A model generated the notes under the pieces. That model was not told where the DNA came from. It saw only the letters and a program-made list of their open reading frames with translations, and searched no databases. A stretch of 64,000 nt of DNA from Apodospora peruviana (Eukaryota > Ascomycota > Sordariomycetes > Sordariales > Lasiosphaeriaceae). The stretch is taken from the NCBI GenBank assembly GCA_033439685.1, contig JAUEDM010000002.1, positions 3,224,001 to 3,288,000 on the forward strand, read 5' to 3'. The translations under genes and the position numbers were made by a program. Below, piece after piece: positions 1-11,740 of this stretch; the stretch's first letter is position 1, and each line of letters opens with the position of its first letter.

Positions 1-42
1 CTCCCCGTCTCCATCCCCACATGCCGGCAGACGGAAATAACA

Positions 43-84
43 GACGATGCAGCCTTCTAAGCTGACGATGCAGCCTTCTAAGCT
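43..84. repeat. 21-bp tandem duplication
   Basis: The unit gacgatgcagccttctaagct occurs twice in direct succession (43-63 and 64-84) with no mismatch. This is seen directly. It is probably a slippage product and no function is evident. Confidence 0.9.
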
Positions 85-3000
85 GAAGTACGTATGCCAC
101 ATCGGATCCGCATCTAGAGTATGTACATACAGTCAGTAGGTACCTAGATTGGAAAGCGGCATGGCGCAGGTGTGTTGAAGATCGGGAGACGAAAACTAAA
201 AGGCCGGCAATGCGCAGCAGTGGCGGCGGTGATGGAGAAGCAGGAGCACGACTCGGAGGAGTACTGCGCTTGCTTGCACTGCACTTGGCAGTACTAGTAA
301 GCAAGCACCTCGGACGAGTGAGGGCAGGTCACGGTATGTACCTAGGTAGGTAACCCGTACACATTACACATGTAGCAGCCGCCGCCGTTGACGGAAGCAG
401 AGGCAGAGGCAGAGGCATGGGCGGGAGTGAGGTTGAAGCTTATGCTGGGGTTGGACCAAATATGGAAAGAATAACTGCAGACAGACCACACCGGGCAGCG
501 GCTACCTACCTACATACTTACAGTTGCGGGCCAGCATTACTAGTGCCTCCTAACTTCCAAGCTCCCTTGCCATGTTGGCTCACTTTCCCTTGTGGAGCGG
601 GTCCGCTTGCCGTGCACCTGGAAGAACCCGCTCGCCGGTGACGGCCGGGGTTGTCTGCGCAATGTGCCAATGTTGAAACATCATCGTCCTCCCTCCTATC
701 GGAATGACAGCTCCATGACGTAACTCCTCCTCTCATTCCCCTTTCAGTTGTGTACTTTTGTAGAGCAGCAGGTGAGCTGATGAATGAGAGGTTCAGTTCA
801 ATCCAAGAAAGGAGACAAAGCAGAAACTCATAACGCCTTGCAGCAACTGAAGGTCTAGGTCTCGCTAGTCCCGTTCGTCGGCCGTTTCCCGCCGTTAGTC
901 GGTTTCTCACCATCTTTGTTTTCTTCGTGCCTTCCTCTTAGTCAGCATTCTCTTGAATCTGCCACACCGCTCAAACCAACAGTGACATTACCACTGTCAC
1001 CCCACTCACACCATCCACACTTTTAAACCACGGTTAGATCGAGCGGCTGGACAGGGGTGGAGAAGAACGCGCTCTAATCTCGATAACTGTAGATCTCACG
1101 TGTGTTTTTATAGACTGCGGGTAGGAAATCGGTGTGTACCAAGATGAATAAAATCCTCGTTTGAAAGCCTCCAATTAATTTTGGTGGCACCATCTACGTT
1201 TTCAGTCACGCACGCAGCAGGTACCTGGTACATATTCTTCGAACTGGAAATATTTACGTATGAAACCGCAAACAAGCAACCAACAGTTGAAATTTTAGAA
1301 TTAAAATTCTCTTCGGCATCAATTTGAAATAAAAGAATGGGACGACTTGCATTTGACAACCTGCAGCCTTGTCAAATGAGAAAACGAAAAAGGCGCCAAA
1401 GGATTGCGGCTGCACTGTAGGTTGTCGAACGGATTTCCATCACAGTGTGAATACGGATACGCCACAGCTTACTGATGGGATCTCGGTGCAATTCACTCCG
1501 TCCGTTTTGGTGCCATGTATTACCGACAGTGTGGGTTGTCGCCGTTGCAAATTACCCGAACGTACGCATTACAGTATTACAGTATTGTTTTCAGTCGTAT
1601 CGATTAACATCTACTTTACCTACTGTATCGTTTTATATGCCCTCCTTTTAAACCAAAGCAGGCGCTTTGCTTTTCTTCTGCAGATAACTGAGGTGAAGTA
1701 CGGAGAGTACTTATCATCATGGACTCGACAACGGGTTTGAATGCCGCTGCTCTCTCGGGCCGCTTGGTACGGTACGGTACGGGCATGGCCGGCCGGTTTG
1801 GGAAGGGGAGATGGTACTATACTTTGGAGGCATGTCAGCGGAGTTACTGTGGAAACTCTCGTGGTTTGCGCTTAGGTTCCCATCTTCATCGGCGTCGTGT
1901 TGGGGTTTCTTCTCTCCTTTGTCATTGCCGAATTCAGCAAGAGTCAAGGAAAGATCGAGACACCGGGGATCAGAGAAAGCTTACCATGATTCTCTCTCCC
2001 ATAAATACCACGAGGACCTGGTTCCAAGCAAAGATAATGGGGATGCTAAAATTTTACAAGTAAACATGAAGCCGAGAAATAATAACTTCGAACAGACGAC
2101 TACCCATCCCACGAAAGCTCAACTAACTTTGGCGAGAATTGCCCATAAAAGTAAGGTGTCTGACTACCCGGGCGCTTTAACTGCTATGACAACAAGCCCC
2201 TCTATTGGAGCCGGACAAACCAAATCCGAATGTTTTCTGGGTGAGTGAGATGAGACTGACTGAGCGAGCGAGAAAAGAAAAGAGATCTAGATCTCATCTT
2301 GCAGACGAGTCCCAAACCATCGATCCAATGGGCACACGGCAAATATCTTACGGATTGTGAGACAAAACCTCACCTCATGTGTGTGCGTGTGTAATCATGC
2401 AGCCGTAGGTATGTATGAGGATGTTGCGCGCGTGGTATCTTGGAAAAGATGAAAGAAGCATGACAACAAAGTAAGGATATATACAGTCAGCGAGACACAG
2501 CATTGTCTCAGTCACAGACCTCACACAGAGTTCTCGTCGTCTCAGACCTTCTCGAACAAACGCGGAACCGACTTTGTGTGTGCTGTCCGTCTGACAGACT
2601 CAGACCCTTGGGTGTGCCATGATGATTTGTTTTCCTTCTCAGATTTCACCATATCTTGGCACGTGTTACCGGGCTTCCGGGAAGGGGGATGGATGGATGG
2701 TGTCAACCTCTGACTGGGGTGGTACGCGTGGTATTAATTATAATGAAGGGGGTTGAATATACGCCCAAGATTTCTGGGGATTTGGGAATTAGTGGCAACT
2801 TCCAGCTATCAGCCAGCCATGTTTTCCCTAGCTGCTGACTTTTCCAGCTGAGATAATCAGTTGCAAGGAAGCCGATTGGTGAAAGTGTTGCCGAGGTCTA
2901 AAAAACCCACGTGGTGTTGAAGACAGACAGTCGCCAAAACTCGGACAGGCAGGTTGTCTTGAGAGTCTGTGCATTTACTCGGAATTGACTTGACATTTTT

Positions 3001-3124
3001 TTGGGTGGGTTGATACGTTTTCACAACAAGAAAGAAAACACATCAGCAGGCTCGAAGTTGTCATCGGTCTCTTAATCATATCATCTCACGAGTGAACCTA
3101 GGTTCGAATAGGGTCTATGTACAT

Positions 3125-3155
3125 AGCTCTATATGGGCTTCCCCATATAGAAGCT
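3125..3155. other. Inverted repeat, hairpin-forming
   Basis: The arms CTATATGGG (3129-3137) and CCCATATAG (3142-3150) are perfect complements around a 4-nt loop. A further AGCT/AGCT pairing extends the stem, with one bulged A. It lies in gene-free DNA with no T-run suggesting a terminator and no tRNA-like arms nearby. Its function is unknown. Confidence 0.6.
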
Positions 3156-3858
3156 CTGCTACATACCTAGTCACGTTGCGCACCGGTGTCGTTGAATTTG
3201 CGTCTTGTCAATACACTTTGCGTTTTGTTTGTTTAGCCCCTTCTTCCAAAAAAGGGGGGCTGTCAAAATGAATATACACGGAAAACAATGACGTAGCCCA
3301 TTACAGGATTCAAATGGAAGAGTGTGAGATAGTTGATGAGCACATGCCAAATAAACAACGGGTGTCTGTTGGAGAATGGCGAAAGGCATTAAGATGTCCT
3401 TAGAAATGGGAGTACAAAGGAAGAACGTAGTTAGATGGGACAGTAAGTCAGCTTGGTGGTAAGAGCTCCAAGACAGAACTCGCTCAATAGGAAATTGTTT
3501 ATCCTACAACTACAGGTCCGGAGGAACGATAGAGGATGTGGAGTACAAAATGAATGGAGTATTCCAAACCAGTTACTATCAAGCTCAGAATATCACCCAG
3601 AACAAGACATGCAAAAGGTGGTAAGGAGAAAAGACAAAAGAGCAAAATGGAAAGTTAGATGAATGTGAACGAGACACCTCCAAATGAGTCATCAAGAGGA
3701 GATAACCTCACTGTGCAGTTTTTTTCTGTGATCCGTAATCCCGCGGCTCCCCTGAACTAACTAAATCATTGCGTGTCCTTTCACCTGCCTGCCTTCGTAC
3801 TGTCTAACGATAAAAATGGAATGGCTAATTTGTACAAGTGCAATGGTGCCTGGGAAAA

Positions 3859-3881
3859 CCCCCCCCCCCCCCCCCCCCCCC
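3859..3881. repeat. Poly-C homopolymer (23 C)
   Basis: An uninterrupted run of 23 C residues is followed within 10 bases by A-rich sequence. It lies downstream of the CDC50 gene stop codon on the opposite strand. Such runs are error-prone in sequencing, so the exact length is uncertain. Confidence 0.85.
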
Positions 3882-4139
3882 ATATCAAAAAAACAAACAA
3901 AAAAAAACAACAAAAAACAGAAAGGGAGAGGAGGAATACACATTTCACCACACAGACGTAACCAGAAGAGAGAGAGAGAGACTGAGACGGAAAATAAAGA
4001 AACCCCCGATGCTTCGCCCACCTTGCGCCATTGTGCAATTCCAAGATATCCCAAGATCAAATAGAGGGCTTTGACAACCCAACCCGAAAACAGAAAAAAA
4101 GAAAAGAAGCCAGTTTTGTCAGCAAAAATCCAAAGCGTC

Positions 4140-5444
4140 TTACTGAGCGGCCCCTGCGTGTGGTTGCGCCGCCGCGGACGGCTGATTCCACGATAGATAT
4201 GACGGGTCGCCCAGCTTACGTGGCTTCCACAAGAAAAACGACAAGATGAAGTACACGTCAAGAATCAGACAAATGCCACCGACAATGAGGAAAATGATAC
4301 CAGGCCACGGGTTCCGCGAGCCCATGGTGGAGATGGTGGTGATCAGGAACGACTTCCGACCGTTGTATACGACCGTGTCATAAGTGTCAACGATCGTGAC
4401 CTGATAGGTACCGCTCCTCATCACATCCTGGTCGTTGCGCTGGTACAGCTTGTAGAAGTTGGGCGCGGCCGCAAGCATCATCCAGTTCTGGAAGTGCTCA
4501 TCCTCTCTAAGGTCCGGGGGCTCCGCTATACCCTTGATGTAGCCGTTTCGATACGTCTCGTTCCAGTTGGGTGGCGGGACGATGTCTTCAAGTTTGTACT
4601 TGGTTACGCCGTACAGGTCCTTGAGTCCGGGCCAGGCAATGCCCGTGGTCTTCATCTCGTAAACCGTCGAGTTCGGTGTCACGTTGTCTCCGTCCTTGAG
4701 GGCTGGGTTCAAAAGCGTCGGACTGGAAAAGGTGTCGTTGAATATGGAATTGGCTACAACACCGCAGGGGTAGATGATCTTGCCGTTGGCATCATGGGCG
4801 AGCGGATCGCAGGTAGACCCATTGATCGTGCCGCCATCGACAGCGTCACCCAGCAGTTGCTTGGCATTGAAGGAGGCAACGTAGCGTCGGTGGTTCTGGT
4901 AGAAATTCTCGAGGTGGTAGTAGAAACTGACGGTGGGCTTGAGATCCTCCGGTATGTTATACTCGATTGTGCAGACGTTCCTCGGCGCGGTAAAGCCCAG
5001 ATATTGAATATCTTTGACCTCAACTTTCCATTGTGCCTTGTACGGGTCGAGCGTGTTGTTTCCAGAAAAGTGCGCCGAGATGCGTTCGGCGGGCATCGGG
5101 CCCAAGGTGTCCTTGGGTGCCTCTCTCGTGCAGTCGGTGTAGTCCAGTTGTATGTCTCGGATCTAATAGAGCATCAGTCAGTCGGTCGTCGGCCGGGGTT
5201 CTTCAGGGGCATAGCCAGCACACACCGTATGGGCGAGATATGTTAGATAGGCGCCAAAGCCGAGGTAGATGATGGAAAGAAAGGAGAAGACGATGACAAT
5301 CAGCTTTGGCGTCAGCACACACTGCCAGGCACGCATGCGCTGTTGGCGGAAGGCCGTGTTGGGTGGGCGGTTCTTGGGCGCATCAGTTTCGGATGCTGCG
5401 TCGGCTTCGGCGGCATCAGCGCCTCTCCGGCGACGGGGTGCCAT
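4140..5444 (-). CDS. CDC50/LEM3 family P4-ATPase (flippase) subunit
   Basis: Non-catalytic subunit of P4-ATPase phospholipid flippases, needed for ER exit and activity at the plasma membrane or Golgi and endosomes. The model has two exons, 5444-5226 and 5162-4140, split by a 63-bp intron in phase 0 (donor GTGTGT, acceptor TTAG), giving 413 residues, the usual family length. A basic N-terminus is followed by membrane segment 1 (about residues 48-70). A large lumenal loop with several N-x-S/T sequons carries the family signature PCGVVANSIFNDTF. Membrane segment 2 lies near the C-terminus (PGIIFLIVGGICLILDVYF). An in-frame upstream ATG at 5603 exists, but the start at 5444 (MAPRRRRG) fits the family. 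The splice sites are inferred, and the family call is secure. Confidence 0.93.
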
Positions 5445-6600
5445 GGTGGTCGGACTAGAATAATTTCCGGGCTGCGAATGCGAATGGCGGATGACGGATG
5501 CGGAATTCGCAATGCGGGATGTTGAAGGAGAGGCAGAAAAAGGAGTGCCGTTTCGAAGTTCACGGAGCCGTCGGCGTCTTTGGCTGACAGACCACGACTC
5601 CACGACAACGGGAATGGCCCGTGCGGACTGCCTGGTGGCTTGGCAGGGAGGCTGTACGATCCAATTAGGAACACGACTTTAATCAAATCACGGGACCAAA
5701 CACGTGAAGCATGAAACTTGAATTGAAGGATGCTCCTCGAGTGCGATCCCTCTCATTCCCATTAACTCGCTTTCTCAAGTGTACAGTACATCTGAAAAGT
5801 CGGTATACTGTAGGTGAGGAATCTTGCCGGTAGGTATCTTCCAGAGATGAAGACATCTTGCACTTCAACAAGATGGCTGGTTACAGATACCTCTGTGCGA
5901 CAAGACCAAAGGGAGAAAATTACGTACTGATTTGCAATTCCACGCCAAGGGCTGAAGATGTTGCTTGAGAGGAAGCCCAGAATGTCGCTGGGTGCTGCGG
6001 TTGACCTGCAAGATAAGGCGCAATACCCGCTTGTTCCTTTTCACGAGCTCCCGTCAAAACCACGTCAGTGCCCACTTCGGCTTCATCAATCAAGCCATGG
6101 ACGCCCGGGCCAGCCAACCACGAGTCCACGCAGGGGCTGCCATGGCAGGGTTGAGCGACGGAACCACCAACAAAACCGTGCGTCTTTCTAGAAATGTTCC
6201 ACAGAGATGACTGGCTGCTGTGTCGTGCCTAGCGGCAGCTTGTGGAGAAGAGGGCAGGAGGGGTCGGCCTGGCTGCGACGTGCGACTTTTGGAGGGGACG
6301 GGACGGGTCCCTAAACTGTTAACAGCGGACTTCTTCAACTACCTTAGCTGAACCAAAGTGACAGGTTGAATTAGCAGGGGAATTCGCTCCTGGGGTTTAG
6401 AGTCTCATGGTGAATTGAAGTAGAAGGATGTTCTTTTCTGCAAGATAAAATGCGCCGATTTTGAAAGAAGGTAAGCAATGTTCCCCGTGTGTGCATGCGG
6501 ACACGGCAGTGATCGGGCAGTCTAGAAGTCATGGAAGGCTATACCTATTTGCTAGCACGGCTAGGTAGACAAGGGAGGGCGGAAGCCACCCCACTGGCAC
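5445..6600. other. Divergent intergenic/promoter region
   Basis: Non-coding DNA between the minus-strand CDC50 gene and the plus-strand PKA regulatory subunit gene. It should hold both promoters. The short overlapping frames here show no protein character. Confidence 0.6.
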
Positions 6601-7767
6601 CTCCCAAAACCTAAAGCTTCACCTCCACCTCCCCCTCCTCATCTCGGCCTACCGCTCACTGCCTACATCTATCGCCTTTCCGGTCTCGCCTTCCGATCGC
6701 CCTGTCTGCTGCTTCTGGTTGCTGCTGGCTCCTGGATTTCCCGCCGGTCGTCGCCTCGCCTTCGTCAACAGTCGCCACACCTCTCCCTCCCCATTGTTTC
6801 TCGCAGACAACATCCAACATCTCCAATTCTGCCGTACTGCCGGAAACCGAACTGTCTTGTCTCGGCCTTTCTTCCCTTGTTCACGTCCACCTGTACCTCC
6901 GCTAGTCGCCTGCTCTACTTGCTCCAGACCGACCTTTTAGCCCTCCCTACGTTCCCCTACGGAACTTGCCATCATTACCTCACTTCTCGACTGCTGCTTC
7001 TTTTATCACGCACACATCTGTTGCCATTCCCATTACGAACCCGCCAAACGCACCTTGTTTCGTTCAACCGTCGAATCTTCCACCCTCCGACCCTTTGACG
7101 ATGTACTAGTAGCTTGCTTGTCGTTTTATCATAGTATCAAGGCGTCCAGGGTGATAAAGGCAAGTCAAAGCTATCTATTCTTTCGAGCTCTATCCCGCAC
7201 TTCACCCCACCCATGTGAACTTTGGCATATTTCTCTCTGCATGTTAGCCACCCTACCTTCCCAACTAGAAGCCTTGTAGATATTAGACTACTGCGCAGTC
7301 ATCCTTCCAAGACGCGATGACGCCGGAGCCTCTTTCTTTCCTTTGATGCTGCAGCTTCCTGAACCGCACGCAGACCACTTGGCTTGAGCTTCTCCCCTCT
7401 CCCCTTTCAGGTCTTCCAATTCCGAGCCTGTGCTTGTGTCCCGTGCTTCGATTTCTGGGTGTATCGCTAACTGTATCTTTAAGATTTATCAATCCTCCCT
7501 TGGAGCTAGAGTTCGAACCCGGTAAATTTACCTCCATCCGACCATCCTTTTAGACCTGTCGTCCGCCCTATACCTCAAAAGCGTGGACGGCTATAAGCTG
7601 TGGAAGTTACTGCGGCTTGATTGAGCAATATCCACAGTTGCATTGAGAGCATATCGCGCCGACCTAATCTTCAAGTTCCCCCAACTTCGCTTGTTGGTAG
7701 CACGTGAGGTGGTCACATACGCAAACCTAAACCTTACCAGTGTCTTCAAAGCAACCATATCGAAAAG
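6600..7767 (+). promoter_or_regulatory. Long CT-rich leader with uORFs before PKA-R
   Basis: Pyrimidine-rich sequence from about 6600 to 7100, typical of fungal promoter and transcription-start regions, continues into a stretch without a protein-like frame up to the PKA-R start. Upstream ATGs include a start-stop pair ATGTGA (7213-7218), a 12-codon frame from 7241 to 7279, and a short frame starting at 7317. If transcription starts near 6700-7000, these would be uORFs. A 5' UTR intron is possible but I could not place one confidently. Confidence 0.4.
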
Positions 7768-9038
7768 ATGTCGAGTGCCGGCTTCACTAGTCCCTTCGGG
7801 GCAAATACCAACCCGTTTGGTTCTGGAAGGGTTGACTCAGGTCCGGGTCCCATGCATAGGGTTGTCGAGGAGGACGAGAATGACGCCGTTACTTCGCCCA
7901 CAACTCCAAGCTTCGGGCTCACCAACGCCGGGGGAGGTAGCGTGTTCCAAGGACCTTTCGGTGGCGACGCGACATCGGACGCGCCTCCCTCAGGCCTGAG
8001 AAGTCCCCTTAACCCAGAGACCTATCCGGCCCAGTACAACTTTGGTCGCCGTACCTCGGTCTCTGCCGAGTCCCTCAAACCCGTCGCAGATACGTACGAT
8101 AACTGGACGCCGCCGGTGCATCCCAAATCGCAAGAGCAGATAGAACGTCTCAAAGAGGCAATGAGTGGCAATTTCCTGTTCAGTCATCTCGACGAGGAGC
8201 AGACTTCCCAAGTCCTTGGTGCCTTGGTGGAAAAGCCGATTCCGACCAAGGGAATCAAGGTGAGTCCATGTTGTTGTGGTACATGATCCCGAAACGGAGC
8301 AATATATTCTAAACCCCAGTTCCTTCACAGGTAATCACGCAAGGCGACCCTGGCGATTTCTTCTACGTGGTCGAGAAGGGGTCTTTTGATATATATGTCA
8401 ACAGCAAGGGTTCTTTGCAACCGGGACCTGATGGGATGGGACAAAAAGTCGACACCATCTCGGCCGGTGGTTCATTTGGTGAGCTCGCGCTCATGTATAA
8501 TGCACCCCGGGCGGCCACGGTCATCTCGGCGGAGCCGCAATGCACGTTATGGGCGCTGGACCGCATGACCTTCCGGCGGATCCTGATGGAGTCGACATTT
8601 GCGCGTAGACGCATGTACGAGAGCTTTCTCGAGGAGGTTCCACTCCTGTCGTCGCTCACGCCTTACGAGCGCTCAAAAATCGCCGACGCGCTCAAGAGCC
8701 AAAAGTTCCCTGCGGGCCACACTATTATTCGTGAGGGTGACCCGGGTCACTCTTTCTTCCTGCTCGAGTTGGGCGAGGCCGTTGCGTATAGGAGCGGCAA
8801 CGATACGCCTGTCAAGCATTACCATAAGGGCGATTTCTTTGGAGAGCTGGCGCTGCTGAACGATGCGCCGCGCGCAGCGAGCGTTGTGAGCAAGACCGAG
8901 GTCAAGGTTGCTACGTTGGGCAAGTCGGCTTTCCAGAGATTACTTGGCCCCGTGGAGGGAATCATGCGGAGGACCAAGTATGTGGGCGTAAAGTCCGGGG
9001 TGGAGGACACAGACCCACTGCATGTCCCGGGTGCGTAG
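7768..9038 (+). CDS. cAMP-dependent protein kinase regulatory subunit
   Basis: Cytosolic cAMP receptor that binds and inhibits the PKA catalytic subunit until cAMP releases it. It controls growth, conidiation and carbon sensing in fungi. Two exons, 7768-8259 and 8331-9038, joined across a 71-bp phase-0 intron (GTGAGT ... CACAG), give 399 residues. The N-terminus starts MSSAGFTSPFGA, as in sordariomycete orthologues. The inhibitory site RRTSVSAES (R94-R95-T96-S97) has Ser at the P position, so it should be phosphorylated by PKA as in type II subunits. Two cyclic-nucleotide-binding domains carry the phosphate-binding cassettes FGELALMYNAPRAA (213-226) and FGELALLNDAPRAA (334-347). The upstream leader suggests translational control. 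Identity is very secure. Confidence 0.96.
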
Positions 9039-10043
9039 AGTGAATCGGCATTCGACGACGGTCGGAGTGGAGCGACAGAAAGAGAGAGTATATGATGGGT
9101 TGACAATAAGGTTGAGTCGTGATACCTCGAAGCTACCTGGGTTAGATAGGTTGGGTTTTGGCACAGGGGAAAGGGGTAACGGGCGGTGATCATAGGGGGT
9201 CTGAACATACAGACGCGTGGGGCACTGACGCAAAGGCAGGGTATGAAGAAGCGGAAGAAGCGTGGTTGGGAGGAAATTCATCAACCTACTTGTGAACCGT
9301 CGACTCTCTTGGGCAGAGGATGGGGGGTTGACCTTACCTAAGGAATAGGAACGGAACGGAAATAGGCGTTTGCAGGGCTTCGTTGTTTTCTTAAACACTT
9401 CTCTTTACTGTTTTCCTGTTCACTACGATACATCATTCCAACCTGTTATTACATTGAATACTTAGCTCGATATGTGTTCAAACTTGATTGTGTGAGCTAT
9501 TATTTCACGTTGGTCCCTGTTCAAGATGGAGTGATTCATCGTATTATCTGGTCTAGTGATTGGACGAAGGCTGCTCATTCGGTACGAGAAATTGCCTGTT
9601 CAGCATGTCGGCAGGTAGTAGACTAGGGTCATGCCTATGAGTGATAACTAAAAATCATGAGCTTTTCTCCCATATGCCTACAGGTATACTAAGACACTTC
9701 AAGAGGAGGTTACCGTATATGTCTGCCTATCCCATCCCATCCTATCCATCCACCCATCCAACCAATACCCCCAAGGAAAAAGAAAGGAGGAGAGCAGGCC
9801 AGGCCACCAGGCTTTGGCGTTAGTGGTGCTTCCTCTTCCGTAGGTGATGCGGCCGTCTATTGTTGCTAGAGCACCAGAGGAGACGGTGGCCCTCAATGGT
9901 CGAGTTGACATACCAGTCATCCGTCGTACTAATCCAAGACCAGAGACCGAGTGAAGACTGAGATTATCCACATTTGCTCCACAAACACCGGTACCAATAA
10001 TCCATCCTGTCAACAACGAGAAAATAACTCAAGCAAAAAGGTA
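9039..10043. other. Intergenic, convergent 3' regions
   Basis: Contains the 3' UTRs of PKA-R (+) and of the SPF27-like gene (-), which are transcribed toward each other. A 105-codon minus frame at 9699-10016 has no protein-like features. Nothing else is seen. Confidence 0.6.
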
Positions 10044-10776
10044 TCACCCCATTGTCCTCCTCGCTTCTAGGACTTCCCTCCTCAAATTCTCTGCAGCCGC
10101 CTCCGTCTCCAACACCCTGCCGACTCCGCGCCGCCACGCCTCGTCGAGGCCCAGGATCTCGGGGCCAGTTTCTTCTTGTGCGCCCTTGCGCTGAAGCGTG
10201 ACTACGTCGATGGCCCGCCGCGTCTCGGCAAGCTCACGCTCGATCGCTTTCAGTTCGCTCTCGAGGTGCCAGTTGGCGACCAGCCAGGCGTTCTTGCCGT
10301 AGCTGTCTAGCAGGGCGAGGTGCGCACGGCGGCCGGCGAGGTAAGCGTGCAGCGCGTAGGCGCGGGACAGCGCCGTCGAGAGGATTTCTTTCTGCTCGGC
10401 CGGGTCGGAGTCGGGTGGGATGGTGGGCAGGTCGATGGCCTCATAGCGGGAGAGGTCTAGGGCGTTTAGATTTTTTAGTTTGGTTCCCTCTCGTTGTTGT
10501 GATTGTTTTGAAATGCGCTCAAATTCGGCAAGTAGGAGGGGGGTTAGATGGGATCTGCTGGAGGAGTCGTCGAATGAGGGGGGTAGAAGGGCGTGGTGAG
10601 GGTCGTCGGGGACGAGGGCGCGCTCGGCGGTTATAAGCACGTTTGCTGCTTCTCGGGCTTCCGGGGTTGGCTCGGGGTCGATGTCTTAAGGATAATTAGT
10701 ATTGGTTTGGTGGAAGAGGAGAGCAGCGACAGGACGTACAGGGTAATGATTCGTGAACTGTCGTGATGGACGGCAT
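10044..10776 (-). CDS. Pre-mRNA-splicing factor SPF27/BCAS2 family (Cwf7-like)
   Basis: Small coiled-coil component of the Prp19/NTC complex of the spliceosome, acting in the nucleus. Exon 1 (10776-10740) encodes the conserved opening MPSITTVHESLP. After a 55-bp intron (GTACGT ... TTAAG), exon 2 (10684-10044) restores the frame as YIDPEPTPEAREAAN, giving 225 residues, the usual size for the family. Diagnostic features are the LPYID start and the stretch LALLDSYGKNAWLVANWHLE. A helical C-terminal half (about 120-220) should form the coiled coil. A (CAA/CAC)n microsatellite lies immediately upstream of the ATG. The assignment rests on remembered family motifs. It is fairly secure, but no alignment was run. 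Confidence 0.85.
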
Positions 10777-10820
10777 TGTGGTGGTGGTGGTGGTGTTGTT
10801 GTTGTTGTTGTTGTTATTGT
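10777..10820. repeat. GTG/GTT trinucleotide microsatellite
   Basis: A run of GTG units passes into GTT units on the plus strand, which is CAA then CAC on the sense strand of the SPF27-like gene. It ends directly at that gene's start codon, so it would sit in the 5' UTR. Length polymorphism between strains is likely. Confidence 0.85.
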
Positions 10821-11740
10821 TTGAGGACGAGTCCTCTATCTGGGAAGATAATAATATATATATTTTTCTCGACCAATCAATTGATTGATGTGCTGAAGCA
10901 GAGTTTTGTTGAAGATTTCAGGGAGCCGTTGCGAATAGTTTCGACGTCGGTGAGTTACTTGTCGGCCGGACGTACGAAAGGTGGACGCGGCTTCAGTTTG
11001 CGACGGCGCGGCGCGACTGGACGCATTGCTGCAAAAGCCCAATCCCCACTGTGGGGCAGAGGTATCCCGGGGGTGCCCCAATAACTGCCGCATCTCCAGA
11101 GAGCTGTTCCCTGCAAGCGGCATTTCGTGGCGGGCTGCACCGAAGCTTCTTCTTTCATCTCCCCGCAAAACGGAATGTTCTTGTTAAAAGGCGGCTTGCA
11201 GGGTCGCTATTTTCGACGACGCTCACTTCACTCTTCTTTAGAAAAATTAAAATTAAAAAAGTAGGGTAGCCCCTTGTCGTCAAGTACTTTTCCATCCCTA
11301 GCACGTACTGTCGAATATACCGTTCCATCATCGCTACATCGGGACTACTCCGAAGGTACAACAGCGCTGGACGAGCATCAATATGCCTTATGTAAGGTAT
11401 CCTGTATCTTTCTGCCTCGCTCCCTTTTTGAGTCAGCCATGGACCTATCCGGTACCGGGAACGGATCCGTAGAGCTAGCTCGCCAACAATGACGACACAG
11501 TCAAGAGCCATCATCACTAAGGCCGCGTATGCTTGCGACTTCACAGTTTCAATCAATATCAATCTTCAATAACTTATCAACCAATCCTTACTGTGAAGCT
11601 CATCATCCCCCAGTGGAGCTGATGCCTACGGACATTGAGCTTCGGTTGTTGTTCTCTTCTTCCTTGTATCGCTGAGGTGCCTTTCATCACTTTATTTACT
11701 TGCGCGTCCGCTGAACTTGTCGCTGGGCGAGACGGAAGTG
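10821..11740. other. Divergent intergenic/promoter region
   Basis: Non-coding stretch between the minus-strand SPF27-like gene and the plus-strand ceramidase gene. AT-rich near 10845-10865. The frames present (for example 11155-11562 -) do not resemble proteins. Confidence 0.55.

Larger units (their letters stand above)
1..4139. other. Gene-poor intergenic region
   Basis: No reading frame here looks like a protein. The longest (1811-2248 +, 145 codons) has a biased, non-domain-like composition and no homology I recognise. The stretch holds a 21-bp tandem duplication at its left end, several TACCTAGGTA-type palindromes, a hairpin near 3125-3155 and a C homopolymer at 3859-3881. Non-coding transcripts cannot be excluded by eye. 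Confidence 0.6.

Noticed and set aside
1719..2248. Overlapping frames of 114 and 145 codons near the left end
   Set aside because: Frames overlap in two registers with no conserved motif. The ATG and codon pattern are unconvincing.
3095..3113. GGTTCGAAT resembling a tRNA T-loop (and a similar one near 36359)
   Set aside because: No flanking acceptor, D or anticodon arms could be built at either place.
4494..5246. 250-codon plus-strand frame opposite the CDC50 gene
   Set aside because: It is antisense to a well-supported gene and has no domain-like sequence. Open antisense frames are common in GC-rich coding DNA.
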